From: Planococcus soli
GTDB taxonomy: Bacteria; Bacillota; Bacilli; Bacillales_A; Planococcaceae
DNA: 64,000 nucleotides
Direction: 5' to 3'
Assembly (NCBI RefSeq): GCF_016881065.1
Contig: NZ_WXYN01000051.1
Span: forward strand, 558,001-622,000
This document shows, piece by piece, positions 1-8,838 of this stretch. The translations under genes were made by a program, and so were the position numbers. The first letter of the stretch is position 1. Every line of letters begins with the position of its first letter. The notes below the pieces were generated by a model. The model was not told where the DNA came from, did not search any database, and saw only the letters and a program-made list of their open reading frames with translations.

Positions 1-997
1 CTATTTGTTTTCGGCAACCGGTGAAATCGATAAAAATGTCAAAACTTTATTGAATTTTGTCCAAACCCCTTATTTTACGGAAAAAACCGTCGAAAAAGAA
101 AAAGGCATCATTGCACAAGAAATCACCATGTATGATGATCAGCCGGATTGGCGCCTGTATTTCGGCATTATCGAAAACCTCTATAAAAATCATCCGGTGA
201 AAATTGATATTGCCGGAACTGTAGAATCTATTCAGGACATCACGGCTGAACATTTATACACTTGTTACAATACTTTTTACCATCCTTCCAACATGGTCTT
301 GTTCGTAGTCGGCAACGTCGATCCCGAGCAAATGATGAAATTGGTGAAAGAAGACCAGGCACAGAAAACCTTTGTGGAACCGACAGAAATCAAGCGTATT
401 TATCCGGATGAGCCGAAAGAAGTTGCCATCAAGGAGCGTGTGCTGGAAATGAGCGTCCAGAAGCCGAAAGTCTTCTACGGCATCAAACCGGAGAAACTGG
501 ATTTGATCGGACCCGACATGCTCAAGCATGAACTGGCTGCTCAATTGGCCTATGAACTGCTGTTTGGGCGGACTTCTGATTTCTATCACCACGCCTATGA
601 GAACGATTGGATCGACGAATCTTATTCGTTTGACTACTCATTGGAAAACGGCTTTGGCTATGCCCTGATCGGCTCTGATACGCACAAACCGGAAATCCTG
701 ATCAAGGAAATCAAACACACGCTTCAAAACGCGGTAGAAAAATGGCCGTTTGGACAAGAAGATCTTGATCGTGTACGGCGCAAAAAAATCGGCTTTTTCA
801 TGAGAGCACTAAATTCACCGGAATACATCGCCAACCAATTTACCCATTATGCGTTTAATGATATGAATTTATTTGATGTGGTACCTGTATTGGAGGGGCT
901 GGAAGTTTCAGACCTTCAAAACGCATTCGCATTGGTCAGCCATGAACCTCAGCATTCCGTCTTTACCATCATGCCTACGAAAAAGGATGAACAGTGA
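1..997 (+). CDS. ymfH: M16-family peptidase-like protein YmfH, 5'-truncated by window edge
   Basis: Reads in frame from the first bases with no start inside the window, so this is the C-terminal ~330 residues of a protein usually about 430 long. The segment VEKEKGIIAQEI near residue 30 of the fragment is the part of the M16 (insulinase-like) fold that follows the zinc-binding HxxEH motif, which must lie upstream. In B. subtilis the ymfF-ymfH pair precedes ymfI, and current annotation links these proteins to the modification of elongation factor P. The next gene overlaps its stop codon (GTGA), so the two are probably co-translated. Whether the zinc site is intact cannot be judged here. Confidence 0.88.
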   Translation, partial: YLFSATGEIDKNVKTLLNFVQTPYFTEKTVEKEKGIIAQEITMYDDQPDWRLYFGIIENLYKNHPVKIDIAGTVESIQDITAEHLYTCYNTFYHPSNMVLFVVGNVDPEQMMKLVKEDQAQKTFVEPTEIKRIYPDEPKEVAIKERVLEMSVQKPKVFYGIKPEKLDLIGPDMLKHELAAQLAYELLFGRTSDFYHHAYENDWIDESYSFDYSLENGFGYALIGSDTHKPEILIKEIKHTLQNAVEKWPFGQEDLDRVRRKKIGFFMRALNSPEYIANQFTHYAFNDMNLFDVVPVLEGLEVSDLQNAFALVSHEPQHSVFTIMPTKKDEQ

Positions 998-1713
998 AAC
1001 GATTTGCTGTCCTGTTAGGGGCATCCGGAGAAATTGGTGAAAGCATTGCGCTTCAGTTGGCCGAAAGCGGCTGGTCTCTTTACTTGCATTGGAATAGCCG
1101 GCCGACAGAGACATTGGCAAAGCAGTTGGCTGAAAAATATCCTACACAGGAATTTATTGCCGTGCAGGCCGATTTTGCTGAAGCATCAGGGGCGCAGCAG
1201 CTTGCAGCCAATGTCTATGATGCCAGCTGCATTATTGTGGCATGTGGCCAGTCGCTGGTGAAAATGCTGATGGATACTACAGATGAAGACATGGAAGCGT
1301 TGTGGCGGGTGCATGTGAAAAATCCGGTCTCGGCAATTCGGCTGATTTCCCCATTTTTCCATCGTCATGACAAATCTTATATCGTCTTTATTTCCTCTAT
1401 TTGGGGAGAAACGGGGGCTTCCATGGAAACCGTCTATTCATCTGTAAAAGGCGCACAGCTGGCGTTTGCCAAAGCCTATGCCAAGGAAATGGCGCCTTCT
1501 GGAACCCGTGTCAACGCAGTTGCGCCTGGATTTATCCAAACAGAAATGAATGCATCACTAACAGCAGAAGAACTGCAGGAAATAGAAGAAGAAATTCCAC
1601 TGGGGCTTGGTTCGCCTCAAGACATAGCGGATGCAGTCGATTTTCTTGTAAACGGCAAAGCGGATTATATGACGGGGCAAACGCTGCGCATCAATGGCGG
1701 ATGGCTGATGTGA
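994..1713 (+). CDS. ymfI: SDR-family reductase YmfI (EF-P 5-aminopentanone reductase)
   Basis: 239 residues, GTG start overlapping the stop of ymfH. The N-terminus carries the Rossmann cofactor motif GASGEIG (residues ~9-15) and the catalytic pair of short-chain dehydrogenases appears as YSSVK near residue 148, followed by the typical NAVAPGFIQTEM segment. In B. subtilis YmfI reduces the 5-aminopentanone group on elongation factor P; the same neighbours are present here, so that role is inferred by synteny. The FabG-like fold alone would also allow 3-oxoacyl-ACP reductase activity, which the lack of fatty-acid synthesis neighbours makes less likely. Confidence 0.87.
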   Translation: MKRFAVLLGASGEIGESIALQLAESGWSLYLHWNSRPTETLAKQLAEKYPTQEFIAVQADFAEASGAQQLAANVYDASCIIVACGQSLVKMLMDTTDEDMEALWRVHVKNPVSAIRLISPFFHRHDKSYIVFISSIWGETGASMETVYSSVKGAQLAFAKAYAKEMAPSGTRVNAVAPGFIQTEMNASLTAEELQEIEEEIPLGLGSPQDIADAVDFLVNGKADYMTGQTLRINGGWLM

Positions 1714-1817
1714 TGGCGTTTCACTGCTCTTCATGTAACTAATTGCCCTTTTCCTATTGCGCCAGATCAGCTATTATATTAACTAAAGATCTCTTCGGAG
1801 AAAGGTCGGGGATTTGC

Positions 1818-2618
1818 ATGAAAGAATGGTATTTCGAATACGAAATTCAAGTGAACCGTCCGGGCCTGCTTGGTGATATTGCTTCTCTTTTGGGGATGCT
1901 GCGGGTAAATATCGTAACGATCAATGGTGTGGACCAAGGCCGCCGCGGAATGTTGCTGCGCGCCGAGCACGATGTCCAGCTGGAGCGATTTGAACAGATC
2001 CTGTCAACCATCGAAACTATTGCGGTAACAAAATTCCGTGAACCAAAACTGCGGGATATTCTGGCAGTGCGGCACGGCCGGTATATCCAGCGAGACGCTG
2101 ATGACCGCAAAACTTTCCGTTTTGTGCGTGATGAGCTGGGGCTGCTGGTCGATTTCATGGCAGAAATCTTCAAGCAGGAAGGCCATAAACTGGTCGGCCT
2201 GAGAGGGATGCCGCGTGTCGGCAAAACAGAGTCGATTGTGGCCGCAAGTGTCAGTGCCAATAAAAAATGGATTTTTCTTTCTTCCACGATGATCAAGCAA
2301 ACCGTTCGCAACCAATTGATGGGCGATGAACACAATGCCAACAATATTTTTATTCTGGATGGCATTGTTACACGCCGATCTGCAGACGAACGCCATATGC
2401 AGCTGGTGCGTGAAATGATGCGCATGCCAACCATTAAAGTTGTGGAGCATCCCGATAAATTTGTCGAGCAGTCAGAATACAGCATCGACGATTTTGATTA
2501 TATTATTGAACTGCGCCATCATCCGGAAGAGAAAATCACCTATGAAGTGTTGGAGAAAAACACTTTTATGGATGAAAAATCACAAGGGGACATGTTTGGG
2601 GACGGATTCAACTTCTAA
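1818..2618 (+). CDS. ymfK: DUF3388 family protein YmfK
   Basis: 266 residues from the ATG at 1818, preceded by GGAGAAAGG. The frame stays open about 25 codons further upstream, but that extension has no homologous look and no ribosome site. The N-terminal ~70 residues (EIQVNRPGLLGDIASLLG...) look like an ACT-type ligand-binding domain; a P-loop-like MPRVGKTES lies near residue 135. Function is unknown. B. subtilis has ymfJ between ymfI and ymfK; there is no room for it here. Starts about 100 bp after ymfI and probably shares its transcript. Confidence 0.85.
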   Translation: MKEWYFEYEIQVNRPGLLGDIASLLGMLRVNIVTINGVDQGRRGMLLRAEHDVQLERFEQILSTIETIAVTKFREPKLRDILAVRHGRYIQRDADDRKTFRFVRDELGLLVDFMAEIFKQEGHKLVGLRGMPRVGKTESIVAASVSANKKWIFLSSTMIKQTVRNQLMGDEHNANNIFILDGIVTRRSADERHMQLVREMMRMPTIKVVEHPDKFVEQSEYSIDDFDYIIELRHHPEEKITYEVLEKNTFMDEKSQGDMFGDGFNF

Positions 2619-2635
2619 GTAGGCAGGTGATCGTT

Positions 2636-3505
2636 TTGAGTGAGTTGGGTACTCGGCTGAAACAGGCCAGAATCGCCAAAGGATATAGTTTGGAAGATTT
2701 ACAGGACTTGACTAAAATACAGAAGCGTTATTTGGCTGGTATAGAAGATGGCAATCACAGCATGATGCCGGGTGCATTTTATGTGCGGGCTTTTATCAAG
2801 CAATACGCGGCAGCAGTTGGGCTGAATGGTGAAGAGCTGCTTGAACAGCATAAATTGGAAATGCCGGATAAGGAACCAGCTGCCAGGCCCCAAATGCCGA
2901 GTTCTCTTACTTCGCGGAGCAGTTCAGTGTCAAGAACTGCTCCGAGCGCCGCCTATGCGGAATTTATGCCCAAATTTTTGGTTGCGCTGTTTATCGTTCT
3001 GATTCTTGCAGTAGTTTGGTATTTCTACAGTGCCTCGACCAATAGCGGCTCATCAAATCTGCCGGTGGATGAAGATGGAGGAATTTCTTACGAGGAACCC
3101 GCCCCTGCTGCACCTGAGGAAACGGAAGAGCAAACTGCCGAGGAACCGGTCGAGGAGCCTGCAGCAGAACCCGCAGAGCCTGAGGCCGTGCTCGCTGTCG
3201 AAGAAACCCAAGGTGAGACCACGACTTACTCCTGGCAGGGACCGGCTGATCGTCAGCTCGAAATCGCTGCGGATGGTCCATCCTGGATTACAGCTACTGA
3301 TCAGAACCAAACTGAACTGACTTCTGGAGCACGTGTAATGCAAGCAGAGGAAACGGAAACACTCGATTTATCAGAGGTCGATTTTGTTCGCTTGCGCATT
3401 GGCGACTATTCAAATATTGCACTAACTTTAAATGGTCAACCGATTGAGTATGAACAGCAACTTCAACCCCAAAATATCGTTATTCAATTTACAGACGCCG
3501 AATAG
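2636..3505 (+). CDS. rodZ: RodZ-like helix-turn-helix membrane protein (YmfM)
   Basis: About 289 residues. An N-terminal Xre-type HTH domain (ELGTRLKQARIAKGYSLEDL) is followed by a low-complexity linker, a single membrane helix near residues 112-132 (FLVALFIVLILAVVWYF), an acidic Pro/Glu/Ala-rich region, and a C-terminal beta domain of the DUF4115 type. RodZ links the MreB cytoskeleton to cell-wall synthesis and shape. The TTG at 2636, seven bases after AGGCAGGTG, gives the family-typical N-terminus; a GTG at 2627 is possible. A RodZ in a coccus, where MreB may be missing, is notable. Confidence 0.85.
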   Translation: MSELGTRLKQARIAKGYSLEDLQDLTKIQKRYLAGIEDGNHSMMPGAFYVRAFIKQYAAAVGLNGEELLEQHKLEMPDKEPAARPQMPSSLTSRSSSVSRTAPSAAYAEFMPKFLVALFIVLILAVVWYFYSASTNSGSSNLPVDEDGGISYEEPAPAAPEETEEQTAEEPVEEPAAEPAEPEAVLAVEETQGETTTYSWQGPADRQLEIAADGPSWITATDQNQTELTSGARVMQAEETETLDLSEVDFVRLRIGDYSNIALTLNGQPIEYEQQLQPQNIVIQFTDAE

Positions 3506-3527
3506 CCATCTTTGGATGGCTATTTTT
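3502..3527 (+). terminator. Intrinsic terminator after rodZ
   Basis: Perfect 9-bp stem ATAGCCATC/GATGGCTAT with a TTTG loop and a T-run; the left arm includes the rodZ stop codon. It sits only 28 bp before pgsA, so it may attenuate rather than fully separate the two. Confidence 0.75.
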
Positions 3528-3554
3528 CATGAAAGTTCGAAAGGAGAAACAGCA

Positions 3555-4133
3555 ATGAATATACCAAATCAGATTACCATTTCGAGGATTTTACTGATTC
3601 CAGTATTTATGGTGATCATGCTAGCCGGTTTTGATTGGGGTACAATGACTCTTTTTGGAGCATCTATGCCTGTCACTCATTTTGTCGGAGGACTTATTTT
3701 TATCTTTGCATCATTAACCGATTGGGTGGACGGCTTTTATGCCCGGAAATATAATCTGGTCACGACTTTCGGGAAGTTTTTAGATCCTTTAGCCGACAAG
3801 CTTCTTGTATCAGCGGCTTTAATCATTTTAGTGGAACTGGGATTTGCCGCTTCTTGGATCGTCATTATCATCATCAGCCGTGAGTTTGCGGTCACTGGAC
3901 TGCGCCTTGTGCTTGCGGGCGAAGGTGAAGTGGTTGCCGCCGGCGGTTTAGGGAAAATCAAAACAACTGCACAAATTTTGGCAATTTCTGCATTGTTGCT
4001 GCATAATACAATTTTCACGTTGGTTGGCTTGCCGTTCGCTGAAATCATGCTTTATATTGCACTGATTTTCACAGTCTGGTCAGGATGGGATTACTTTTAT
4101 GCCAACCGCCGAGCGTTGATGGCTTCAAAATAA
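3555..4133 (+). CDS. pgsA: CDP-diacylglycerol-glycerol-3-phosphate 3-phosphatidyltransferase
   Basis: 192 residues, ATG at 3555 after AAGGAG. It shows the CDP-alcohol phosphotransferase signature, D-G-x2-A-R-x8-G-x3-D-x3-D, at about residues 58-82 (DGFYARK, then GKFLDPLAD). Several hydrophobic segments fit an integral membrane enzyme. The reaction makes phosphatidylglycerol phosphate, the first committed step to phosphatidylglycerol and cardiolipin. Order rodZ-pgsA-cinA-recA matches B. subtilis. The frame is open far upstream into rodZ, but only the 3555 start has a ribosome site and a family-like N-terminus. Confidence 0.95.
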   Translation: MNIPNQITISRILLIPVFMVIMLAGFDWGTMTLFGASMPVTHFVGGLIFIFASLTDWVDGFYARKYNLVTTFGKFLDPLADKLLVSAALIILVELGFAASWIVIIIISREFAVTGLRLVLAGEGEVVAAGGLGKIKTTAQILAISALLLHNTIFTLVGLPFAEIMLYIALIFTVWSGWDYFYANRRALMASK

Positions 4134-4157
4134 GCTTGTAAAAAGGGGATTAGACAG

Positions 4158-5411
4158 ATGAACGCAGAGATTATTGCGGTAGGTTCAGAATTATTACTAG
4201 GTCAGATCACCAATACGAATGCCCGTTTTCTGTCCAATCACTTAGCGGAACTTGGCATTAATGTTTATTACCACACGGTTGTTGGAGACAATGCCGACCG
4301 TCTGGAAGATGCCATAAAAATCGCAGAAAATCGTGCAGACTTGATCCTGTTCACAGGAGGGCTGGGCCCGACCAAAGATGACTTGACGAAAGAGTCGATT
4401 GCCCGGCACTTGGGGACTACATTAGGGATGAATGAGGAAGCATTGGATTCCATTGTGGCGTATTTTGAGCGTGCTGGCCGCCCTATGACAGAGAATAACA
4501 AAAAGCAGGCATTGGTGTTAAAAGACAGCGATGTTCTCGTCAACCATAACGGGATGGCGCCGGGCATGATGTACAAAAAAGATGGCCGTGTTTACATACT
4601 CTTGCCTGGTCCGCCAAAAGAGATGGAGCCGATGTTCCAATTTGAAGCTAAGCCGAAGCTGGCGCATTTATTGAACAAAGAAGATGTCATCCTGTCACAC
4701 GTCCTGCGTTTTTACGGTATCGGCGAGGCTGAGCTGGAAGACCGTCTCCATCACATCCTGGACAAACAGTCGAACCCGACAATTGCGCCTCTGGCTGCTG
4801 ACGGCGAAGTGACTTTGCGCATTACGGCTAAAACCAATACGACTGAAGAAGCCTGGGAATTGATCAATGGCACAAAAGAAGAAATTTTGGATTTAGTAGG
4901 CGAATACCTGTATGGCTATGATAATGATTCACTGGCTTCCAAATCAATTGAGCTGTTAAAAGAGCAAAGCAAAACCATTTCAGCTGCTGAAAGCCTGACT
5001 GCGGGCCTTTTTCAATCCGAATTGGCTTCTGTCGCTGGAGCAAGTGCGGTTCTGGCGGGTGGTGTTATCACTTATAATGAGGAGATGAAAGTTCACCAGC
5101 TTGGGCTGTCTGCTGAATTGCTTGCCGAATACGGAGTCGTCAGCGAACAGACAGCATTGGCAATGGCTGAAGCTGTGCGAGACAAGTTTAAAACCGATAT
5201 CAGTGTTTCGCTGACGGGTGCAGCGGGTCCGGATGCCCACGGCGATCAGCCTGCTGGCACTGTCTGGATTGGCATCGCTACAGAGCAAGGATCCGAATCT
5301 TACCGGCTCCAGCTTTCCGGCATGCGCAACACCAATCGTTTGCGCGCTGTAAAACTTGCACTGCATTATGTGATCCGAACGTTAACTGAAGAAGATGCAC
5401 GCAAAATTTAA
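4158..5411 (+). CDS. cinA: Competence/damage-inducible protein CinA
   Basis: 417 residues. The N-terminal ~170 residues form a molybdopterin-binding-like (MoCF) domain with the motif FTGGLGPTKDD; the C-terminal ~160 form the CinA/PncC domain (AESLTAGLFQSELASVAGAS), which in homologues deamidates nicotinamide mononucleotide. CinA therefore probably salvages pyridine nucleotides, and in competent species is expressed with recA. Here it lies just upstream of recA but is separated by a strong terminator and a recA promoter. RBS AAAAGGGGA precedes the ATG. Confidence 0.94.
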   Translation: MNAEIIAVGSELLLGQITNTNARFLSNHLAELGINVYYHTVVGDNADRLEDAIKIAENRADLILFTGGLGPTKDDLTKESIARHLGTTLGMNEEALDSIVAYFERAGRPMTENNKKQALVLKDSDVLVNHNGMAPGMMYKKDGRVYILLPGPPKEMEPMFQFEAKPKLAHLLNKEDVILSHVLRFYGIGEAELEDRLHHILDKQSNPTIAPLAADGEVTLRITAKTNTTEEAWELINGTKEEILDLVGEYLYGYDNDSLASKSIELLKEQSKTISAAESLTAGLFQSELASVAGASAVLAGGVITYNEEMKVHQLGLSAELLAEYGVVSEQTALAMAEAVRDKFKTDISVSLTGAAGPDAHGDQPAGTVWIGIATEQGSESYRLQLSGMRNTNRLRAVKLALHYVIRTLTEEDARKI

Positions 5412-5427
5412 TTTTGCGTGTTTTTTT
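5398..5427 (+). terminator. Intrinsic terminator after cinA
   Basis: 10-bp perfect stem CACGCAAAAT/ATTTTGCGTG, 3-base loop containing the cinA stop codon, then seven T. It should insulate recA from cinA transcription. Confidence 0.85.
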
Positions 5428-5490
5428 CTGTCCAAAAATGGGGAATGGATTATATAGGGCTTCTAAATGTGAAGTTTTAAAAAACAAAAG

Positions 5491-5504
5491 CGAATAAACG
5501 TTCG
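5491..5504 (+). promoter_or_regulatory. LexA (DinR) operator of recA, embedded in a hairpin
   Basis: CGAATAAACGTTCG matches the Bacillales LexA box CGAAC-N4-GTTCG with one mismatch, the same CGAAT half-site that I recall for B. subtilis recA. It lies immediately upstream of the recA -35. The box is the centre of a perfect 9-bp inverted repeat (AAAAGCGAA/TTCGCTTTT, 5486-5509) followed by more T, so the same DNA also looks like an intrinsic terminator for read-through from cinA. Confidence 0.85.
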
Positions 5505-5512
5505 CTTTTTTC

Positions 5513-5541
5513 TTGTGTATTTCTCAATAAGCTAGTATACT
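5513..5541 (+). promoter_or_regulatory. Likely recA promoter
   Basis: -35 TTGTGT (5513-5518), 17-bp spacer, -10 TATACT (5536-5541). The weak -35 and good -10 directly next to the LexA box fit a repressible SOS promoter. Confidence 0.6.
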
Positions 5542-5586
5542 AGAAACAGGTAGAAAATTAGTTTTTCATTTAGAGGAGGATTTCTT

Positions 5587-6648
5587 TTGAGCGATCGTAA
5601 AGCAGCATTAGACATGGCGTTAAAACAAATAGAAAAGCAATTTGGTAAAGGTTCTGTAATGAAATTGGGAGAAAAAACAGACCGCAATATCTCATCTGTT
5701 TCCAGTGGTTCTTTGGCATTGGATACAGCATTAGGAATAGGCGGATATCCTCGCGGGCGTGTAATCGAAGTATACGGCCCGGAAAGTTCCGGTAAGACAA
5801 CCGTTTCTCTTCATGCCATTGCAGAGGTTCAGGCTATTGGCGGAACAGCCGCATTTATCGATGCCGAGCATGCATTGGATCCGGTTTATGCAAAAAACCT
5901 TGGCGTTAATATTGATGAATTGCTGCTGTCTCAGCCGGATACAGGCGAACAGGCATTGGAAATTGCTGAAGCGCTTGTCCGAAGCGGAGCAGTGGATATC
6001 GTAGTAGTCGACTCAGTTGCAGCGCTAGTACCAAAAGCTGAAATTGAAGGAGAGATGGGCGACTCCCATATGGGATTGCAGGCACGTTTAATGTCCCAGG
6101 CTCTACGGAAATTATCAGGAATTATCAACAAGTCCAACACGATTGTTATTTTCATTAACCAAATCCGTGAAAAAATCGGTGTTATGTTCGGTAACCCTGA
6201 GACGACTCCTGGCGGCCGTGCATTGAAATTCTATTCATCTGTCCGTCTCGAAGTACGTCGTGCAGAAGCATTGAAATCCGGTACTGAGATTATCGGTAAC
6301 AGAACGAAAATCAAAGTAGTTAAAAACAAAGTAGCTCCACCGTTCCGTACTGCCGAAGTTGATATCATGTACGGAAAAGGGATTTCCCGTGAAGGTGAGA
6401 TCGTCGATATCGGCTCTGAACTGGAAATCATCCAAAAGAGCGGTTCTTGGTATTCATACAACGACGAACGCATTGGCCAAGGCCGTGAGAATGTTAAGCA
6501 ATTCCTGTTGAAGAATCCGGAAGTCCGCAATGAAATCTCTAATAAAATCCGTGAGTCTTACGGAATGGCAGCTGCATCTTATACAATTGCCGGCAGCAAG
6601 GATGAGCCTGAAGACTTTAACTTATTGCTTGACGAAGATGACGAATAA
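5587..6648 (+). CDS. recA: Recombinase RecA
   Basis: 353 residues with the normal RecA length. Walker A GPESSGKT is near residue 64, Walker [12 protein letters not shown] near 140, and the C-terminus is acidic (LLLDEDDE). RecA forms filaments on single-stranded DNA, drives strand exchange and triggers LexA self-cleavage. The start is TTG at 5587, nine bases after AGAGGAGG; no ATG is available near it. It is preceded by its own promoter and LexA box, and followed by a terminator, so it is a single-gene SOS unit here. Confidence 0.98.
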   Translation: MSDRKAALDMALKQIEKQFGKGSVMKLGEKTDRNISSVSSGSLALDTALGIGGYPRGRVIEVYGPESSGKTTVSLHAIAEVQAIGGTAAFIDAEHALDPVYAKNLGVNIDELLLSQPDTGEQALEIAEALVRSGAVDIVVVDSVAALVPKAEIEGEMGDSHMGLQARLMSQALRKLSGIINKSNTIVIFINQIREKIGVMFGNPETTPGGRALKFYSSVRLEVRRAEALKSGTEIIGNRTKIKVVKNKVAPPFRTAEVDIMYGKGISREGEIVDIGSELEIIQKSGSWYSYNDERIGQGRENVKQFLLKNPEVRNEISNKIRESYGMAAASYTIAGSKDEPEDFNLLLDEDDE

Positions 6649-6667
6649 GATCGTTCCGATAATCTGG

Positions 6668-6703
6668 AAAAGCCGCCAAGCTTAAAGCTTAGCGGCTTTT
6701 CTT
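6668..6703 (+). terminator. Intrinsic terminator after recA
   Basis: Long stem AAAAGCCGC...GCGGCTTTT extended inside by AAGCTT/AAGCTT pairing, followed by a T-rich tract. Confidence 0.85.
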
Positions 6704-6771
6704 CTACGCAGAAAACAAAAGAGCTGGAAATGGTTAAGCAAACATACTCTATCTATCGAAAATAGCATGTT

Positions 6772-7080
6772 CGCTTCGCCAAAGTGCCTTGTGCCCGTCG
6801 ATTCTACACGGCTGCTTCCGCTTTTCGTCGTGTTCAGCTGCAGCGATCAGGCCCTCGGGGTCATAAGTCCCTCTGGCTATACGGCTGAAGCGATGCCGTA
6901 CAGCCAAAGTGCCTTATGCCTGTCGGACCTGGACGATCGCTTCCGCTTTTCCTGATGTCCAGCTGCAGCGGCCAACTCCTCGGGATCTAAGCCACTCTGG
7001 CTGTGCGGCTGAAGAAATGCCGCTTCGCCAGATCGTCTTATACCTGTCGGAGCTGAACGGCCGCTTCCGCTTTTCGTGGG
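6772..7080 (+). repeat. Tandem array of a dispersed palindromic repeat (about 2.5 units)
   Basis: Fills most of the 560-bp gap between recA and rny. The 13-mer GCTTCCGCTTTTC occurs at 6814, 6939 and 7063, that is with periods of 125 and 124 bp. Each unit also shares GCCAAAGTGCCTT, CTGTCGG, CAGCTGCAGCG and CTCGGG words, diverged by point changes. Cores can fold because GGAG...GGCCGC before a 13-mer pairs with GCGGCC..CTCC after it. No credible protein is encoded. Relatives occur at 10444, 17310, 52441 and 57781. The rny promoter begins right at the right edge. Confidence 0.8.
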
Positions 7081-7109
7081 TTGACACGACATAAGTCCAT
7101 CTATACAAT
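7081..7109 (+). promoter_or_regulatory. Likely rny promoter
   Basis: Consensus -35 TTGACA (7081-7086), 17-bp spacer, -10 TACAAT (7104-7109). It abuts the repeat array and leaves an AT-rich leader of roughly 100 bases before the rny start. Confidence 0.7.
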
Positions 7110-7213
7110 TAAAATTGTATAATTTACTAATTATTAAACAGTTGAAACGAAAAATTTTTATTTATTCATCTTTTTTAACTGAAAAAAATTCAATAGCAAG
7201 AGGAGGTGTCCGA

Positions 7214-8773
7214 ATGGGTATTAATGAGTTCATCTTCGCTTTGCTTGGTATCATCGTCGGTGTAGTTGTTGGTTATTTTGCATTGAAAAAAGCAAACGAT
7301 TCCAATATTGCAGGCGCTAAAAATTCTGCGGAGCAAATTGTCGAAGATGCAAAACGAGAAGCTGAAGCGCTGAAAAAAGAAGCCTTATTGGAAGCGAAAG
7401 ACGAAAATCATAAATTGCGTACTGAATCAGAATCTGAAATTCGGGAACGCCGATCTGAACTACAAAGACAAGAAAATCGGTTGTTGCAGAGAGAAGAAAA
7501 TTTAGATCGCAAGGATGATGCATTAAACAAAAGAGAAGCGAGTCTGGAACGCAAAGACGAAGCACTCGCAGAAAAACAACAGCATATTGAACAGATGGAG
7601 AGCAAAGCTGAAGATTTAGTCCGCCAGCAACAGTCCGAAATGGAACGCATTTCATCTTTGACACGCGAAGAAGCGAAATCGATCATCTTGCAAGATGTTG
7701 AAAAAGAACTTTCAACTGACATCTCTGTCATGATGAAAGAATCGGAAGCCCGCGCCAAAGAAGAATCGGACAAAAAAGCGAAGAACATTTTATCACTGGC
7801 GATGCAGCGCTTTGCTGCTGACCATGTAGCAGAAACGACCGTATCAGTGGTCAATCTGCCAAACGACGAAATGAAAGGCCGTATCATCGGGCGTGAAGGA
7901 CGCAATATCCGAACGCTTGAAACCTTAACAGGAATCGATTTGATTATCGATGATACGCCGGAAGCGGTTATTCTGTCAGGATTCGATCCAATCCGCCGTG
8001 AAACAGCTCGATTGGCGCTTGAAAAACTGGTATCAGATGGCCGTATCCATCCTGCACGCATCGAAGAAATGGTCGAGAAGTCAAGACGCGAAGTGGATGA
8101 ACAAATTCGTGAAATTGGTGAACAAACCACATTTGACGTAGGTGTACATAACCTGCACCCTGACTTGATCAAAATTCTTGGACGCCTCCGCTACCGCACA
8201 AGCTACGGACAAAATGTACTGAAGCATTCTGTGGAAGTTGCATTCCTGTCCGGTTTGATGGCAGCAGAGCTTGGAGAAGATGTGACACTAGCCCGACGTG
8301 CCGGCCTTCTGCATGACATCGGCAAAGCGATTGATCATGAAGTAGAAGGAAGCCATGTTGAAATCGGCGTGGAACTCGGAACCAAATACAAAGAACATCC
8401 GGTTGTCATTAACAGTATCGCCTCCCACCATGGTGACACAGAAGCGACTTCGATCATTTCGGTCATTGTTGCTGCTGCAGATGCATTGTCTGCCGCTCGC
8501 CCGGGTGCAAGAAGTGAAACACTGGAAAATTACATCCGCCGCTTAGAAAAACTTGAAGAAATTTCCGAATCGTATGAAGGCGTTGAGAAATCATTCGCTA
8601 TTCAAGCGGGACGCGAAATTCGCATAATGGTTCGTCCTGAACAAATCGATGATATGACGGCGCATCGTCTGGCCCGCGATATCCGGAAACGGATTGAAGA
8701 GGAACTGGATTATCCAGGTCACATCAAAGTCACGGTTATCAGAGAAACCAGAGCAGTTGAATACGCAAAATAA
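7214..8773 (+). CDS. rny: Ribonuclease Y
   Basis: 519 residues from the ATG at 7214 after AGGAGGTG. Order of parts: N-terminal membrane anchor (residues ~4-24), a long charged coiled coil (~30-200), a KH RNA-binding domain ([12 protein letters not shown] near 222) and an HD phosphohydrolase domain ([12 protein letters not shown] near 365). RNase Y is the membrane-bound endonuclease that starts decay and processing of many mRNAs in Firmicutes. The open frame 33 codons upstream of the chosen start is AT-rich leader and not conserved in character. The RNase Y specificity factor subunit gene ymcA lies three genes downstream. Confidence 0.97.
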   Translation: MGINEFIFALLGIIVGVVVGYFALKKANDSNIAGAKNSAEQIVEDAKREAEALKKEALLEAKDENHKLRTESESEIRERRSELQRQENRLLQREENLDRKDDALNKREASLERKDEALAEKQQHIEQMESKAEDLVRQQQSEMERISSLTREEAKSIILQDVEKELSTDISVMMKESEARAKEESDKKAKNILSLAMQRFAADHVAETTVSVVNLPNDEMKGRIIGREGRNIRTLETLTGIDLIIDDTPEAVILSGFDPIRRETARLALEKLVSDGRIHPARIEEMVEKSRREVDEQIREIGEQTTFDVGVHNLHPDLIKILGRLRYRTSYGQNVLKHSVEVAFLSGLMAAELGEDVTLARRAGLLHDIGKAIDHEVEGSHVEIGVELGTKYKEHPVVINSIASHHGDTEATSIISVIVAAADALSAARPGARSETLENYIRRLEKLEEISESYEGVEKSFAIQAGREIRIMVRPEQIDDMTAHRLARDIRKRIEEELDYPGHIKVTVIRETRAVEYAK

Positions 8774-8781
8774 TAAGGGTG

Positions 8782-8818
8782 AGGCTTCGATGAATGTCTA
8801 TTCAAAGAAGCCTTTTTC
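8782..8818 (+). terminator. Intrinsic terminator between rny and ymdB
   Basis: AGGCTTC/GAAGCCT stem with inner TGAAT/ATTCA pairing, followed by TTTTTCTT. It ends about 20 bp before the ymdB start, so ymdB may be read by leakage or its own weak promoter. Confidence 0.65.
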
Positions 8819-8838
8819 TTATGGAAAAAGGTGAGCTT

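Noticed and set aside
1847-2485. Long minus-strand open frame inside ymfK
   Set aside because: Fully antisense to a conserved gene, Ser/Arg-rich, no start signal.
6772-7080. Regularly spaced repeats that could suggest a CRISPR array
   Set aside because: The repeats are only 13 bp, the intervals are ~111 bp and resemble each other, and no cas genes are in the window.
7408-8172. Long minus-strand open frame inside rny
   Set aside because: Antisense to the coiled-coil coding region; Ser/Arg-rich composition typical of a shadow frame, no ribosome site.
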